From an uncultured Acidobacteriaceae bacterium (GTDB lineage Bacteria > Acidobacteriota > Terriglobia > Terriglobales > Acidobacteriaceae), in contig CAIVDV010000065.1 of the NCBI GenBank assembly GCA_903904755.1, positions 1 to 64,000 of the forward strand: a stretch of 64,000 nucleotides of DNA. The letters are read 5' to 3'. Shown piece after piece: positions 34,038-42,780 of this stretch. A program made the translations under genes and the position numbers. Numbering within the stretch: position 1 is the first letter of the stretch; each line of letters opens with the position of its first letter. A model generated the notes under the pieces. That model saw nothing but the letters and a program-made list of their open reading frames with translations, was not told the origin of the DNA and did not search any database.

Positions 34038-35438
34038 CTAAAGCTCCCGCGCCAAAGTCAGCAGCCTGTCAACTCCTCCAGTAAAGCCAACCTGCTCGTG
34101 AGCATCCTGAGCGAGAAACTCACGCAAGAGGGGCAGCGATTTGAGCGCACGATCAAGATCCTCATCTGAACCTGCCTTGTAAGCACCAATTCTCACGAGA
34201 TCCTCCGATCGGGAGTAGGCCGCAAGCAGCCGTCGCACTGTCCCGGCTGCCTCGCGATGCTCCGCCGTGGTGACCGCAGGCATCAGCCGGCTCACTGAGT
34301 CAAGAATCTCCACGGGCGGATACCATCCCTCTGCGGCGAGCGCACGCGAGAGCACCACGTGGCCGTCCAGCAAGGACCGGACCTGATCTACCAGTGGATC
34401 CTGCTGGTCGTCTCCTTCCATCAACACGGTATAGAAGGCGGTAATCGAGCCATTGCGAAAATTTCCTGCCCGCTCTACCAGCTTGGCCAGCCGGGTAAAG
34501 ACCGACGGCGTATAACCCTTAGCGGTCGCTGGCTCGCCGGCCGCCAGCCCCACCTCGCGCGCGGCCATGGCAAATCGGGTCAGCGAGTCCAGCACCAGGA
34601 GGACATGCAGCCCCTGTGCCGCAAAAGACTCAGCAACAGAAGTTGCCGCCAGAGCCGCCCGTATCCGCATCAGGGGAGACTGATCTGAAGTCGAAACCAG
34701 CACCACCGACCGCTCCCGGCCTTCGGCACCCAAGGCATCTTCAAGAAACTCCCCCACCTCGCGGCCCCGCTCCCCGACCAGGCCCACAACCGTAACATCG
34801 GCCTCAGTGTTCCGGGTCATCATTCCGATCAAGGTACTCTTGCCCACCCCAGAGCCACCGAAGATTCCGACTCGCTGTCCTCTGCCCACAGTCAGCAATG
34901 CATCTAGGGCACGAATACCGGTTCCCAATGCCTGACGAATTGGCACTCGTTCCAGGGGCAATCGCACCGGGCCGTCCAAAGCCACCGAACCTGCCAGCCT
35001 GGGCCTGCGACGCCCATCAATCGGGTCCCCCAGCGCATTCAGTACCCGTCCCATCAAAGCCTGGCCAACTTCGACCTCCGGTGTAGCTCCGAGCGCTTCC
35101 ACCGCGTCCCCATAACGAATCCCTTCGGACGAACCCAACGGCATCGCTAGAACCGTCGGCCCTCGGAAGCCGATGACCTCGGCCGGATGCCTCTGCCCCG
35201 TCTGATCCAAGATTTCGCAGCATTCGCCCACCGAGCAAATTGGCCCGCAAGACTCAATCGTCTGACCTACAGCCTCCAGCACCTGTCCCCGCCAATGCCA
35301 TGGTTGCGTCCGAGCCAGCCTGCGAAAATAGCCTTCCAGATGCCCAGAAGACAATTGCTCGGGTTGATGGCCCCCATCTACCCTCTGCCGCTGCTTCCGC
35401 ACTTCACCGTCCATCCCGCCCACTTCAGTTGTCTTCAT
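34038..35438 (-). CDS. fliI: Flagellum-specific ATPase FliI
   Basis: 466-residue export ATPase related to the F1 beta subunit. The Walker A GGSGVGKST has its Lys at residue 200. VGLVGERGREVGEFLED, the Walker B LLVLDSLTRFAMAAREVGLAAGEP and GSITAFYTVLMEGDDQQDP (arginine-finger region nearby) are all intact. The start at ATG 35438 is plausible; the first 40 residues are the FliH-binding extension. It lies between fliH and fliJ. Confidence 0.96.
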   Translation of the reverse strand: MKTTEVGGMDGEVRKQRQRVDGGHQPEQLSSGHLEGYFRRLARTQPWHWRGQVLEAVGQTIESCGPICSVGECCEILDQTGQRHPAEVIGFRGPTVLAMPLGSSEGIRYGDAVEALGATPEVEVGQALMGRVLNALGDPIDGRRRPRLAGSVALDGPVRLPLERVPIRQALGTGIRALDALLTVGRGQRVGIFGGSGVGKSTLIGMMTRNTEADVTVVGLVGERGREVGEFLEDALGAEGRERSVVLVSTSDQSPLMRIRAALAATSVAESFAAQGLHVLLVLDSLTRFAMAAREVGLAAGEPATAKGYTPSVFTRLAKLVERAGNFRNGSITAFYTVLMEGDDQQDPLVDQVRSLLDGHVVLSRALAAEGWYPPVEILDSVSRLMPAVTTAEHREAAGTVRRLLAAYSRSEDLVRIGAYKAGSDEDLDRALKSLPLLREFLAQDAHEQVGFTGGVDRLLTLAREL

Positions 35439-35529
35439 CTTCGCTATACGCCTCCCTTCCCCAAGCCAATCCCATCCCCCAATTCAGCTGGCTCCATTGC
35501 CTGCAGCCCATCTTCATTGCCCTTGCCAC

Positions 35530-36408
35530 CTACCGCTGCTGCTCCACGCTCTGCTCCGTTTTCGAATTTGGCGCCGGCCGAGCCGCGACTGGCCCCGTCC
35601 CCACCCGGTCAAAGAAGCCACGTTCAATCTCGCCCAACTGCGCCCACAGTCCCAAGTCGGTGGCACCAAGCTCTGTTTCCATACGACACTCCCCCAGACC
35701 CATACGCGTATCTGCAATAACCTTTGGCCGCAGCGGCAAGCCCGGCATCAGCGCCAGCGCCTCCCGCCACAAAGGCTCATCCTCTGCGGGAACCCTAAGG
35801 CGCACCGCAGTTGTCTCAGACAACTGCCCCAAGGCTACACGGACCGCCCCGGTAAGCAGCAGGGGATCCATCTGTGCCTCACGGCGCAGGACTCTCGCCG
35901 CAATCGCCAGTGCCAGCCGCACAATCTCATGCTCCACCTGGTGGAAGTAAAGCTCCCTCTCTGCTGCGAAATCGCCAGCGAGCACTGCGGCTTGCCCATA
36001 CAGGCGGGCACGGTCAGCCTCGAAAAGACTCAGCGCCTCCTGCCTCGCTTGGGCAGCGAAACGCTCCATGCCGCGTACCTCTCCGCGCGCTTCGGCCCGA
36101 GTCGTGGCCTCGTCAACCAGCAGTTCCACTTCCGCAGAACTCAGCATCGTCGGCAGCGCCGGATCCATGGCCAAATCCGGTTCACGCCTTCCCGGATGCG
36201 GCTCTTCCAACTCGAGGCCAAAGACCTCCGCGTACTGCGATGCAACGGCAGCGCCTTCATCTGTCCAGGCCGTCTCTGGATAGTGAAAGACCTCAACCTT
36301 CGGGATTGATCGGAGACGGCGTGCCCCGCTAGTTCGCTGTCCGGCACTGCTCGTTACATTCGCCGTGTCGCTTCCCAATGTCTGGTTTTCCTGCCACTGA
36401 TCCGCCAT
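35530..36408 (-). CDS. fliH: FliH-like export ATPase regulator
   Basis: 292 residues from ATG 36408, preceded by GGGAGG. The N-terminal 100 residues are low complexity. The middle is helical and Glu/Ala/Arg-rich (EATTRAEARGEVRGMERFAAQARQEALSLFEADR). The C-terminal half has the HQVEHEIVRLALAIAARVLRREAQ segment typical of FliH/YscL/V-ATPase E-type stators. FliH holds FliI in the cytoplasm and delivers it to the gate. Identification depends partly on position between fliG and fliI. Confidence 0.85.
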   Translation of the reverse strand: MADQWQENQTLGSDTANVTSSAGQRTSGARRLRSIPKVEVFHYPETAWTDEGAAVASQYAEVFGLELEEPHPGRREPDLAMDPALPTMLSSAEVELLVDEATTRAEARGEVRGMERFAAQARQEALSLFEADRARLYGQAAVLAGDFAAERELYFHQVEHEIVRLALAIAARVLRREAQMDPLLLTGAVRVALGQLSETTAVRLRVPAEDEPLWREALALMPGLPLRPKVIADTRMGLGECRMETELGATDLGLWAQLGEIERGFFDRVGTGPVAARPAPNSKTEQSVEQQR

Positions 36409-36630
36409 CCGGCCTCCCTTCCACTCCCCAAATCCACATTCACAGCGGACTTCCCCGAGAATCACACCCCACCCGTATGCCCGTCACCAGACTCATCCGT
36501 CCTTCGTCCAACCTTCCGGCCCCGACACACCTGACCATCCGCTTTTCTCGTCCGGCTCCGTCTGAGCGAAGATGTCCAACCATCTGCCACGAACCAAGCT
36601 ATCCTGTCCACACACCGAAGTTGCCCAGGT

Positions 36631-37680
36631 TCAGGCCATCATTTCGTCGCCGGTTTCCATCTTGAGAATGACCTTTCCCTCGGCCTCCAGCCGCCGGGCC
36701 AGATTGAGAATCTCCTGCTGCGCTGCTGCCACCTCACGAGAGCGCACCGGGCCAAGCACCTCCATGTCCTCCTTGAGCATCTCGACGGCTCGCGAACTCA
36801 TCGCCTTGAAGACCTGAGCGCGCAACTCTTCATTGGCACCGCGAAGGGCCAGGGCAAGCTGTCGCTTGTCGACACCGGAGACAATTTCGCGAATCGTCGC
36901 CGACGGCACCGTTACAAGGTCCTCAAAGGTAAACATCAGGTTGCGGATATTCAGAGCCAATTCCGGCTGGCCTTCCTCAATCTCCTCCAGGATTCGCTTA
37001 GCTTCCTCGGCATTGACCCGGTTCAGCAAATCTGCCACTGCCTTGAATCCCGAGTAACTCTTGCGCTTGGTGTCACCTACATTTTCCAGGCGGCGGTGCA
37101 GAATGAGAGCCACCTTCTGCGCCATTTCCGGTGAAAACTGGCGCATCTCTGCCAGGCGCCGGATTGAAACCACCTTGTGTTCCTCGCTCAGGTTGTCCAG
37201 CACCAGCGAAGCCCGGCGCGGATCTAGATGCGCAAGCACCAGAGCGATGGTCTGCGGATGCTCTGAGTCCAGCAGCTTGCCCAACTGCTGCGGGTCGGTT
37301 TTCTGCAGCTTGGCCAGATTGCCCTGCGAAGCCTCCTGCGCGCGGCGAACCAGCATGAGCAGATCGTCTGCCCGCTGTTTGCCAAAAGTATCCTGCAGGA
37401 GGCGCGCTGCATAGTCGAGCCCTCCGTGAACCATCACATGCTGGGTCTCCAGCAATTGCCAGAATTCCTCCAATATTTCGGCAGAAAGCTCAGGCGGAAT
37501 ACCCTTCAATTCGGCCAGTTCCTCGGTCAATCGCTGGACGTCCACCTCAGGAAGGGCGCGCAGGATTTCCTTGGCAAGGTCTTCGCCAACGGCGACCAGC
37601 AATACCGCCGCCTTGCGCAACCCGGACATCTGAGTCGAAAGGCGCCGATCTTTTGCTGAATTGTCTCCAAAACTGACCAA
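36631..37680 (-). CDS. fliG: Flagellar motor switch protein FliG
   Basis: 349 residues. The N-terminal FliF-binding region (LRKAAVLLVAVGEDLAKEILRAL), the HPQTIALVLAHLDPRRASLVLDNL middle domain and the C-terminal torque domain (LMFTFEDLVTVPSATIREIVSGVDKRQLALALRGANEELRAQVFKAMSSRA) are intact, including the charged residues that meet MotA. I choose the TTG at 37680, because GGAGGT lies four bases upstream. The ATG at residue 18 of that frame lacks a ribosome-binding site, and the GTG at 37695 overlaps it. Confidence 0.94.
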   Translation of the reverse strand: MVSFGDNSAKDRRLSTQMSGLRKAAVLLVAVGEDLAKEILRALPEVDVQRLTEELAELKGIPPELSAEILEEFWQLLETQHVMVHGGLDYAARLLQDTFGKQRADDLLMLVRRAQEASQGNLAKLQKTDPQQLGKLLDSEHPQTIALVLAHLDPRRASLVLDNLSEEHKVVSIRRLAEMRQFSPEMAQKVALILHRRLENVGDTKRKSYSGFKAVADLLNRVNAEEAKRILEEIEEGQPELALNIRNLMFTFEDLVTVPSATIREIVSGVDKRQLALALRGANEELRAQVFKAMSSRAVEMLKEDMEVLGPVRSREVAAAQQEILNLARRLEAEGKVILKMETGDEMMA

Positions 37681-37800
37681 CCCTACCTCCCGCACCCATC
37701 GCGACTAAGCGCCATTTGCTGAATCCGGAATCCCGGTTTCAAAGTTGCTTCCCTCTATTGCCATCCCGCATCGCTCACCCCGACGGGAGAAGTGCCCAAC

Positions 37801-39468
37801 TCAGTCGGAGTGAATCCAGCTTTGCAAAAGCCGCGAGCTCTGCGTGGGATTCTGCTTTAAAGTTTCAGTGACCTGTTCAAAGACCTGCTGCACCCGCTGG
37901 CGCTCCACGTCAGCTTCGGTGGGTTCAGCCGTCTGCAGCACCCCTTGGGCCCCACCGGCCGCCAATTCCGCAGTCCTTTCCACCCTCGTTGCCGCTGTGC
38001 CCGGTAACGCTTTCTGCCGATTTGCAGGCAAAAGCGCCGGGCGGATTGCTAGCACCGTAACTAGCAGCAACCCCAGTAACAGCGCGATGTATTTGATCAA
38101 CAGCGGTGACCGCTCCGCCAGACCCAGTGCTTCTCCGACGACGGAGGACGGTGGGGCATTGCGATTTCCGTCAAATGCCAAATCCTCGACCGTCACTACA
38201 TCTCCGCGATTTCCATCAAAGCCCACCGCCGCCTGGGCAAGCGCCGTCAACAACTTCAGCTCCTCCGTAGTACGTGGCTGCCACTTCGCCGGAGTCCCCT
38301 TCAGTGCCGGCGCGGCAAGTCTGTCGTTGACCACGATGGCCGCCGTTAGCCGCCGCATATGCCCTGGCTCCTGGATGGTATGTCGCACAAGCCGCGATAC
38401 ACCGTATGTCCCGTTTTCGGTCTTAGCGGACTGGGGCGGAGCCGTCTGCTGAGGATAGACCGGTTGAGCCTGCGTATTCGGGGCATTCCCGGTCGTTCCG
38501 GGCACCCCGGAGGCGACGCTCTGCGGTCCCGTCGTTTGCTCGGTTCGCTGCATAGATAACGTTACCGTCTGATCCGGGTCGTAGTTCTCCTCTGTCTGGT
38601 CGGTTGAAACCGGGTCGTAATCCACTGTCACGGATGCTCGAACGTTGCCCGCGCCGGTCACGGGTTCGAGGGTTTCAATCAGTTTGGCCTCAAGCGCCTG
38701 CTCCTGGCTTTGGCGCGCCCCCTCAACTGTTTTCACGCCGAATGCCTGGTGCCCACCGGCATCGATAAGCGAAACCTGCGCAGGCGAGAGTCCATCCACG
38801 GCTGCTGCAATCAGGTTGCGAATCGATTCGTCTTCGCCATTGGCCAAACCGATGTGCCGCAACTCAAGCACCACGCTCGCCTTGGCTGGCCGCTGCTGCT
38901 CCCGAAACAGAGACTCGTGTGGGAGCACCAAGTGCACACGAGCTGACTTCACATCCGCCAGAGTCGCAACAGTGTGTTCCAATTCTCCCTCGAGCGCGCG
39001 CTGATAGTTGACCTGCTCATCAAACTCCGATCCCACCCAGTTCGGCTTGTCAAACAGTTCAAAGCCCATTCTTCCGGTTTGGGGGCCGCCCTTGGCCGAG
39101 GTAGCCAGCCGCGCCTTGTCGAGCCAACTTGCTGGTACGCGAATGACAGCTCCATTTTCTGAGAGAGTGAATGGAATCTGCGCCTCACTCAGCACAGTCG
39201 AAACAGAGCGCGCATCGTCTGGATCCATACCTGTATAAAGAGTCTTCCAGTCGGTGCGCGCCGCAGAAAAGACCAGCGCCCCAACAGCGGCCACCAACAG
39301 CAGAGCTCCCAGGGTTGCCCACTTCCGCCGACCCGGCTCAAGTGCGCGCCACCTTTCTCCGGCAGAAATCCATGCGTTGCGAGCCATATCTTTCGCACTC
39401 CGAGAGCCCGCTCCTGCGGCTGCGGCTTGGTTCGCCGTCAATTTGTCCAACTGCGCTCCTGCCGCCAT
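37801..39468 (-). CDS. fliF: Flagellar MS-ring protein FliF
   Basis: Inner-membrane ring that nucleates basal-body assembly. The 555 residues have a membrane segment near residues 50-68, ring-building motifs (DWKTLYTGMDPDDARSVSTVL, DEQVNYQRALEGELEHTVATLADVKSARVHLVLPHESLF, SLIDAGGHQAFG), a low-complexity periplasmic loop, a second membrane segment near 455-475 and a C-terminal FliG-binding helix. ATG 39468 follows GGGGAGAA. Confidence 0.95.
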   Translation of the reverse strand: MAAGAQLDKLTANQAAAAGAGSRSAKDMARNAWISAGERWRALEPGRRKWATLGALLLVAAVGALVFSAARTDWKTLYTGMDPDDARSVSTVLSEAQIPFTLSENGAVIRVPASWLDKARLATSAKGGPQTGRMGFELFDKPNWVGSEFDEQVNYQRALEGELEHTVATLADVKSARVHLVLPHESLFREQQRPAKASVVLELRHIGLANGEDESIRNLIAAAVDGLSPAQVSLIDAGGHQAFGVKTVEGARQSQEQALEAKLIETLEPVTGAGNVRASVTVDYDPVSTDQTEENYDPDQTVTLSMQRTEQTTGPQSVASGVPGTTGNAPNTQAQPVYPQQTAPPQSAKTENGTYGVSRLVRHTIQEPGHMRRLTAAIVVNDRLAAPALKGTPAKWQPRTTEELKLLTALAQAAVGFDGNRGDVVTVEDLAFDGNRNAPPSSVVGEALGLAERSPLLIKYIALLLGLLLVTVLAIRPALLPANRQKALPGTAATRVERTAELAAGGAQGVLQTAEPTEADVERQRVQQVFEQVTETLKQNPTQSSRLLQSWIHSD

Positions 39469-39590
39469 TTCTCCCCGCGCCTCCCGGTGCCCAAAGCGAC
39501 CGGCTCAACTTCCACTTATGTGAATCGGAACTCAGAGTCTGTTTCCAATCCGGCCCAACTCTGCGCGCCTGAACAGCTCCCAAGAATCTG

Positions 39591-39956
39591 CTAGAACTGC
39601 ATACCCATGACTTGCTGGTAGGCAGCCAAGGCTTTGTTGCGGACAGCCAGGACTAATTCAAAGCCCATCTCTGCCTTCTCGCTCGCAATCATTGCCGTAT
39701 GCACGTCCACACCAGCGCCCGAGATTAGCCCTTCCACGGCAACTCTCGCTGCCTGCTCGCTTTTGTCCACAGACCGGATTGCATCTTGAATCACTTCTGC
39801 GAAGGGGGAATTGTCGGCTCTGGAGAGCGCTGAGCCCTGTAAGCCATCTGCCGCTGTCAACATCCCCTTTGTGCCAATGTTCCCGTTTGCCATTCGCTCT
39901 GAGGCTTTCGCCATCGCCTGCTGCACCGCTGAAAACGCCGTCGTTGCCATTGCCAT
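39591..39956 (-). CDS. fliE: MS-ring/rod junction protein FliE
   Basis: 121 residues from ATG 39956. The C-terminal half is a clear FliE match: PFAEVIQDAIRSVDKSEQAARVAVEGLISGAGVDVHTAMIASEKAEMGFELVLAVRNKALAAYQQVMGMQF. It adapts FliF and the gate to the rod. A longer frame reaches 40025, but its Arg-rich start has no family similarity. A GGGATAAG ribosome-binding site precedes the chosen ATG. Confidence 0.92.
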   Translation of the reverse strand: MAMATTAFSAVQQAMAKASERMANGNIGTKGMLTAADGLQGSALSRADNSPFAEVIQDAIRSVDKSEQAARVAVEGLISGAGVDVHTAMIASEKAEMGFELVLAVRNKALAAYQQVMGMQF

Positions 39957-40303
39957 TTTCTTATCCCTTCCCTGCCCTCGACGCGTCCTCCGCCGTACTG
40001 ATTCTTCCCGCGGAGTTTTCATCAACCATCCAAATCAAGTTCCCTCGCACCCTGCCGACAAATCAAATGTGCGGCTTCAACATCTTCAAGCCTGCATGAC
40101 AAAGATAGTTCCACACTCAGATTGCCGGGCCCTGACGGCAGAGCCATGAATGCCGGGCATTACAACCCGAGTTGCCTGCTCCCATGCCTTGCGCACTCTG
40201 TGCCGGAACTTCCGGGTACCGAAACTTGCACCGCCATGGTTTTCCCCGTGCTGGATCCAGCCCCAGAGATGCCCGCGACGGAGCAAATTACGCTATGACC
40301 CCG
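39957..40303 (-). other. Unusually long fliE-flgC gap with a weak sigma-54-like site
   Basis: The 347 bases between flgC and fliE contain no convincing gene; elsewhere in the locus gaps are mostly under 150 bases. CGGCACAGAGTGCGCA on the minus strand (40205-40190) keeps the GGCAC and GC core of a sigma-54 promoter with correct spacing, but the -12 element is poor and it lies over 230 bases from fliE. Nothing else is recognisable. Confidence 0.4.
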
Positions 40304-40768
40304 CTAGTGGGCAATCTCAAGAGAGCTGGTGACCATTGCCTTCTCCGCCTGGACAGCGGAGCTGTTCAACCCGTAAGCACGTGTCGCACCCATAAGGTCC
40401 ACCATCTCTGTCAGTGGGTTAATGTCAGGGTAGGAGACATAGCCGTCCTTGTCCGCATCCGGGTGGCCGGGGTCATAGCGTTTCAGCGGAGGTGTTGGGT
40501 CTTCGACAACCCCTGCAATTCGGACACCGAAGGGCAGCGTGCTTTCGCCCGGCAATGGAGGTTGGGTATTGCCGATAGCCGAAGTCATTTCTCCAGAAAA
40601 GCTCTCTGCTGCTCCGGCAGCAAAGAGGACTTGCTGGCGCTTGTATGCGGTTCCCGCAGCCGTCCGAGTCGTCTCCGCGTTGGCCATGTTCACGGCCACA
40701 ACCTCGGCACGCATGCGCTCGGCCTGCATCGCCTGTCCGGAGTTGTCCATCATTCCAAAAAGGTTCAT
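40304..40768 (-). CDS. flgC: Flagellar proximal rod protein FlgC
   Basis: 154 residues. The opening MNLFGMMDNSGQAMQAERMRAEVVAVNMANAETTRT carries the rod-family N-terminal motif, and the C-terminal HPDADKDGYVSYPDINPLTEMVDLMGATRAYGLNSSAVQAEKAM is diagnostic for FlgC. It lies between flgB and fliE, the canonical order. Confidence 0.95.
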   Translation of the reverse strand: MNLFGMMDNSGQAMQAERMRAEVVAVNMANAETTRTAAGTAYKRQQVLFAAGAAESFSGEMTSAIGNTQPPLPGESTLPFGVRIAGVVEDPTPPLKRYDPGHPDADKDGYVSYPDINPLTEMVDLMGATRAYGLNSSAVQAEKAMVTSSLEIAH

Positions 40769-40845
40769 TTCCCTCTCCTACCATCCCATACAACCGGCGC
40801 CCGGCTAGCATCGCCGTGCCGAATACTATTCTTCGCCTGGGCAAC

Positions 40846-41211
40846 TCATTTGGCATCGGCATGGATAGAATCCATGACCCGGGTGTACTCCCGCTTCAGG
40901 AGGGCAACACCGGTCTTGAAGCGCAGTTGAGCCTCAGCCAGGGAGAGCCCTTCGCGGTCCATCGAGACGTTATTGCCGTCAGGCCGAACCACCAGCCCCT
41001 CCTCCGGTGTTAGCCTCGGAGCAACGCATTTGGTCTCTCCGGATGTTGCACGAGCCATCGCCTGTCGCATCTCTGCATTGAAATTCATGCCCACGGCTCG
41101 GTAGCCGGGAGTATCAATATTGGCCATGTTGGCTGTGCTCATCTCAATCTGCCGTGTGCTCAGATCTAGGTAACACCCCAATTCCTCACTCAACCGGGTT
41201 GCAATCTGCAT
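40846..41211 (-). CDS. flgB: Flagellar proximal rod protein FlgB
   Basis: 121 residues from ATG 41211, with a strong GGAGG ribosome-binding site. LDLSTRQIEMSTANMANIDTPGYRAVGMNFNAEM and the C-terminal ALLKREYTRVMDSIHADAK helix identify FlgB. It is the first structural gene of the flagellar locus, and a sigma-54-type promoter lies about 85 bases upstream. Confidence 0.94.
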   Translation of the reverse strand: MQIATRLSEELGCYLDLSTRQIEMSTANMANIDTPGYRAVGMNFNAEMRQAMARATSGETKCVAPRLTPEEGLVVRPDGNNVSMDREGLSLAEAQLRFKTGVALLKREYTRVMDSIHADAK

Positions 41212-41296
41212 TGCCTTCCTCCTTCGTTTCGGTCGTCGACAGCCCCAAATCAATACCTCATCCATTCTTTTCAAGAGGTCGGCCCCGGATTGCATC

Positions 41297-41311
41297 GCAA
41301 CTCTAGAGCCA
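41297..41311 (-). promoter_or_regulatory. Sigma-54-type promoter for flgB and downstream flagellar genes
   Basis: The minus strand reads TGGCTCTAGAGTTGC, with TGGC and TTGC in exact -24/-12 phase against consensus TGGCACG-N4-TTGC. The predicted start near 41285 leaves a leader of about 74 bases before flgB. The gene immediately upstream encodes a sigma-54 activator. TTTCTT...AAGAAA forms an imperfect dyad at about 41318-41338, just upstream, and could be an activator site. Confidence 0.7.
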
Positions 41312-41364
41312 GCAGTCTTTCTTGAAAGTTTGAAGAAACACATCAAACGGCCGAGCCGTAAAGC

Positions 41365-42702
41365 TCAGTTCACCAGCCCGAGACCGAAATCAATTTCGTC
41401 GGCGGTAATCCATGGGCTATCGCCGGCCAGTATCGACGCCCGTTCTAGGACATGTTCCAACTCGCGGACGTTGCCTGGCCAACCGTGGACAAACAGGCGC
41501 GCCAAAGCTGAAGAATCCACTCTCTTTACCGGCGCCTTTCTGCCCAGGCGCTCGGTGAAGTGCTGCACGAGGAGGGGCAAGTCCTCCATGTGTTCAACCA
41601 GCGCCGGGGTGCGAATCAGGAAGACCGCAAGGCGGTAGTACAGGTCAGCTCGAAACTCGCCTTTTCTGGAATCCTCGGCGAGCGGCTGATGGGTTGCGGC
41701 AACAATTCGGACGTCCACTTTGACGGCCTCGTTGTCCCCGATTCGCTGCAACTCGCCGCTTTCGAAGAAACGGAGCAGCTTGGATTGCAGCGCCAAGGGC
41801 ATTTCACCAATCTCGTCGAGAAAGAGCGTGCCACCATCGGCAGACTCAATGCGACCGGTCCTGCCCTGCACTGCGCCTGTGAAAGCACCACGGGTGTGCC
41901 CGAAGAGCTCTGCCTCGAGCAGTGCTTCGGGAATCGCGGCGCAGTTGATAGCAACAAAGGGCTTGCGGGCACGGCTGGAGAGCCGGTGCAGTGCCTCAGC
42001 CACCAATTCCTTGCCGGAACCGGTAGGTCCCTCAATCAGCACGGGTGTGGACCGGCATGCCACCAAGCGGACCCTGCGGCTCACCTCGAGCATGACCTGG
42101 CTGTTGCCGACAAGTTCGGGTATACGCTCGATGGGAGCACGAACCGTGGATGGCAATCGACTTTCCGGAACGTTCTGCGTTCCTGAGGAGTCCGCAGGAC
42201 CGGTCGTCGTTGCCCCCAACGCGCCGGAAGCCGCCCTCTTGGTCGCGTCGACCAACGGCCGGACCGACTCCATAGCCGGGGCAAGGTTCCAGGCAACTGT
42301 GTCTGTGTCCTGACTGCGGCGTAAAGCATAGCGCAGTTCCTGATGGTAGGCGCTGCGGGGGCTGTCCGTGACTGAGATTCCATCAGTCATGAGCAGATCC
42401 ACCTGAGGGTGCTTACGGCGAAAGTCGGCAAGGAACTCGGTTACATCGAGGTCCGGAAGCCAAGGGTCAACCAGCAACGCCTCCAGAGGAGCATTTTCAG
42501 CGGCATCCCAGGCTTCGGCACCACCGGGAGCCTCGAGAACATTCCATCGGAGGCTGGCCAGCGACTGGCGTAAACGCTCCCGCAAACTGGCATCCGGAGT
42601 AACAATCAGCACATTACGGCCGCGAGGGCGCAACTGGGTAGTCTGCGGCAAGGCTCCAAAGAGGGGCGAAGCAGGCAATATCGAAACCGGGATAGGCAAC
42701 AT
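41365..42702 (-). CDS. Sigma-54-dependent activator lacking a DNA-binding domain (flagellar regulator)
   Basis: 445 residues from ATG 42702, with GGAG upstream. Residues about 30-140 are a receiver-like domain (NVLIVTPDASLRERLRQSL, LLVDPWLPDLD) whose acidic pocket is incomplete, so phosphorylation is doubtful. The AAA+ domain is intact: Walker A GPTGSGKE with Lys231, the GAFTGA loop at 272-277, Walker B GGTLFLDEIGEMP and the VHGWPGNVRELEHVLERA segment. The protein stops about 20 residues after it (ITADEIDFGLGLVN), so there is no Fis-type helix-turn-helix. It probably activates RpoN transcription of flgB and other early genes. Confidence 0.88.
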   Translation of the reverse strand: MLPIPVSILPASPLFGALPQTTQLRPRGRNVLIVTPDASLRERLRQSLASLRWNVLEAPGGAEAWDAAENAPLEALLVDPWLPDLDVTEFLADFRRKHPQVDLLMTDGISVTDSPRSAYHQELRYALRRSQDTDTVAWNLAPAMESVRPLVDATKRAASGALGATTTGPADSSGTQNVPESRLPSTVRAPIERIPELVGNSQVMLEVSRRVRLVACRSTPVLIEGPTGSGKELVAEALHRLSSRARKPFVAINCAAIPEALLEAELFGHTRGAFTGAVQGRTGRIESADGGTLFLDEIGEMPLALQSKLLRFFESGELQRIGDNEAVKVDVRIVAATHQPLAEDSRKGEFRADLYYRLAVFLIRTPALVEHMEDLPLLVQHFTERLGRKAPVKRVDSSALARLFVHGWPGNVRELEHVLERASILAGDSPWITADEIDFGLGLVN

Positions 42703-42780
42703 CGGGAAAACTCCTTCCAGTGGATTCATGCAGGGAACCAATTTTGGGTAGGTCGGCCCCGGAGCCGGTTCCTTCGCGGG

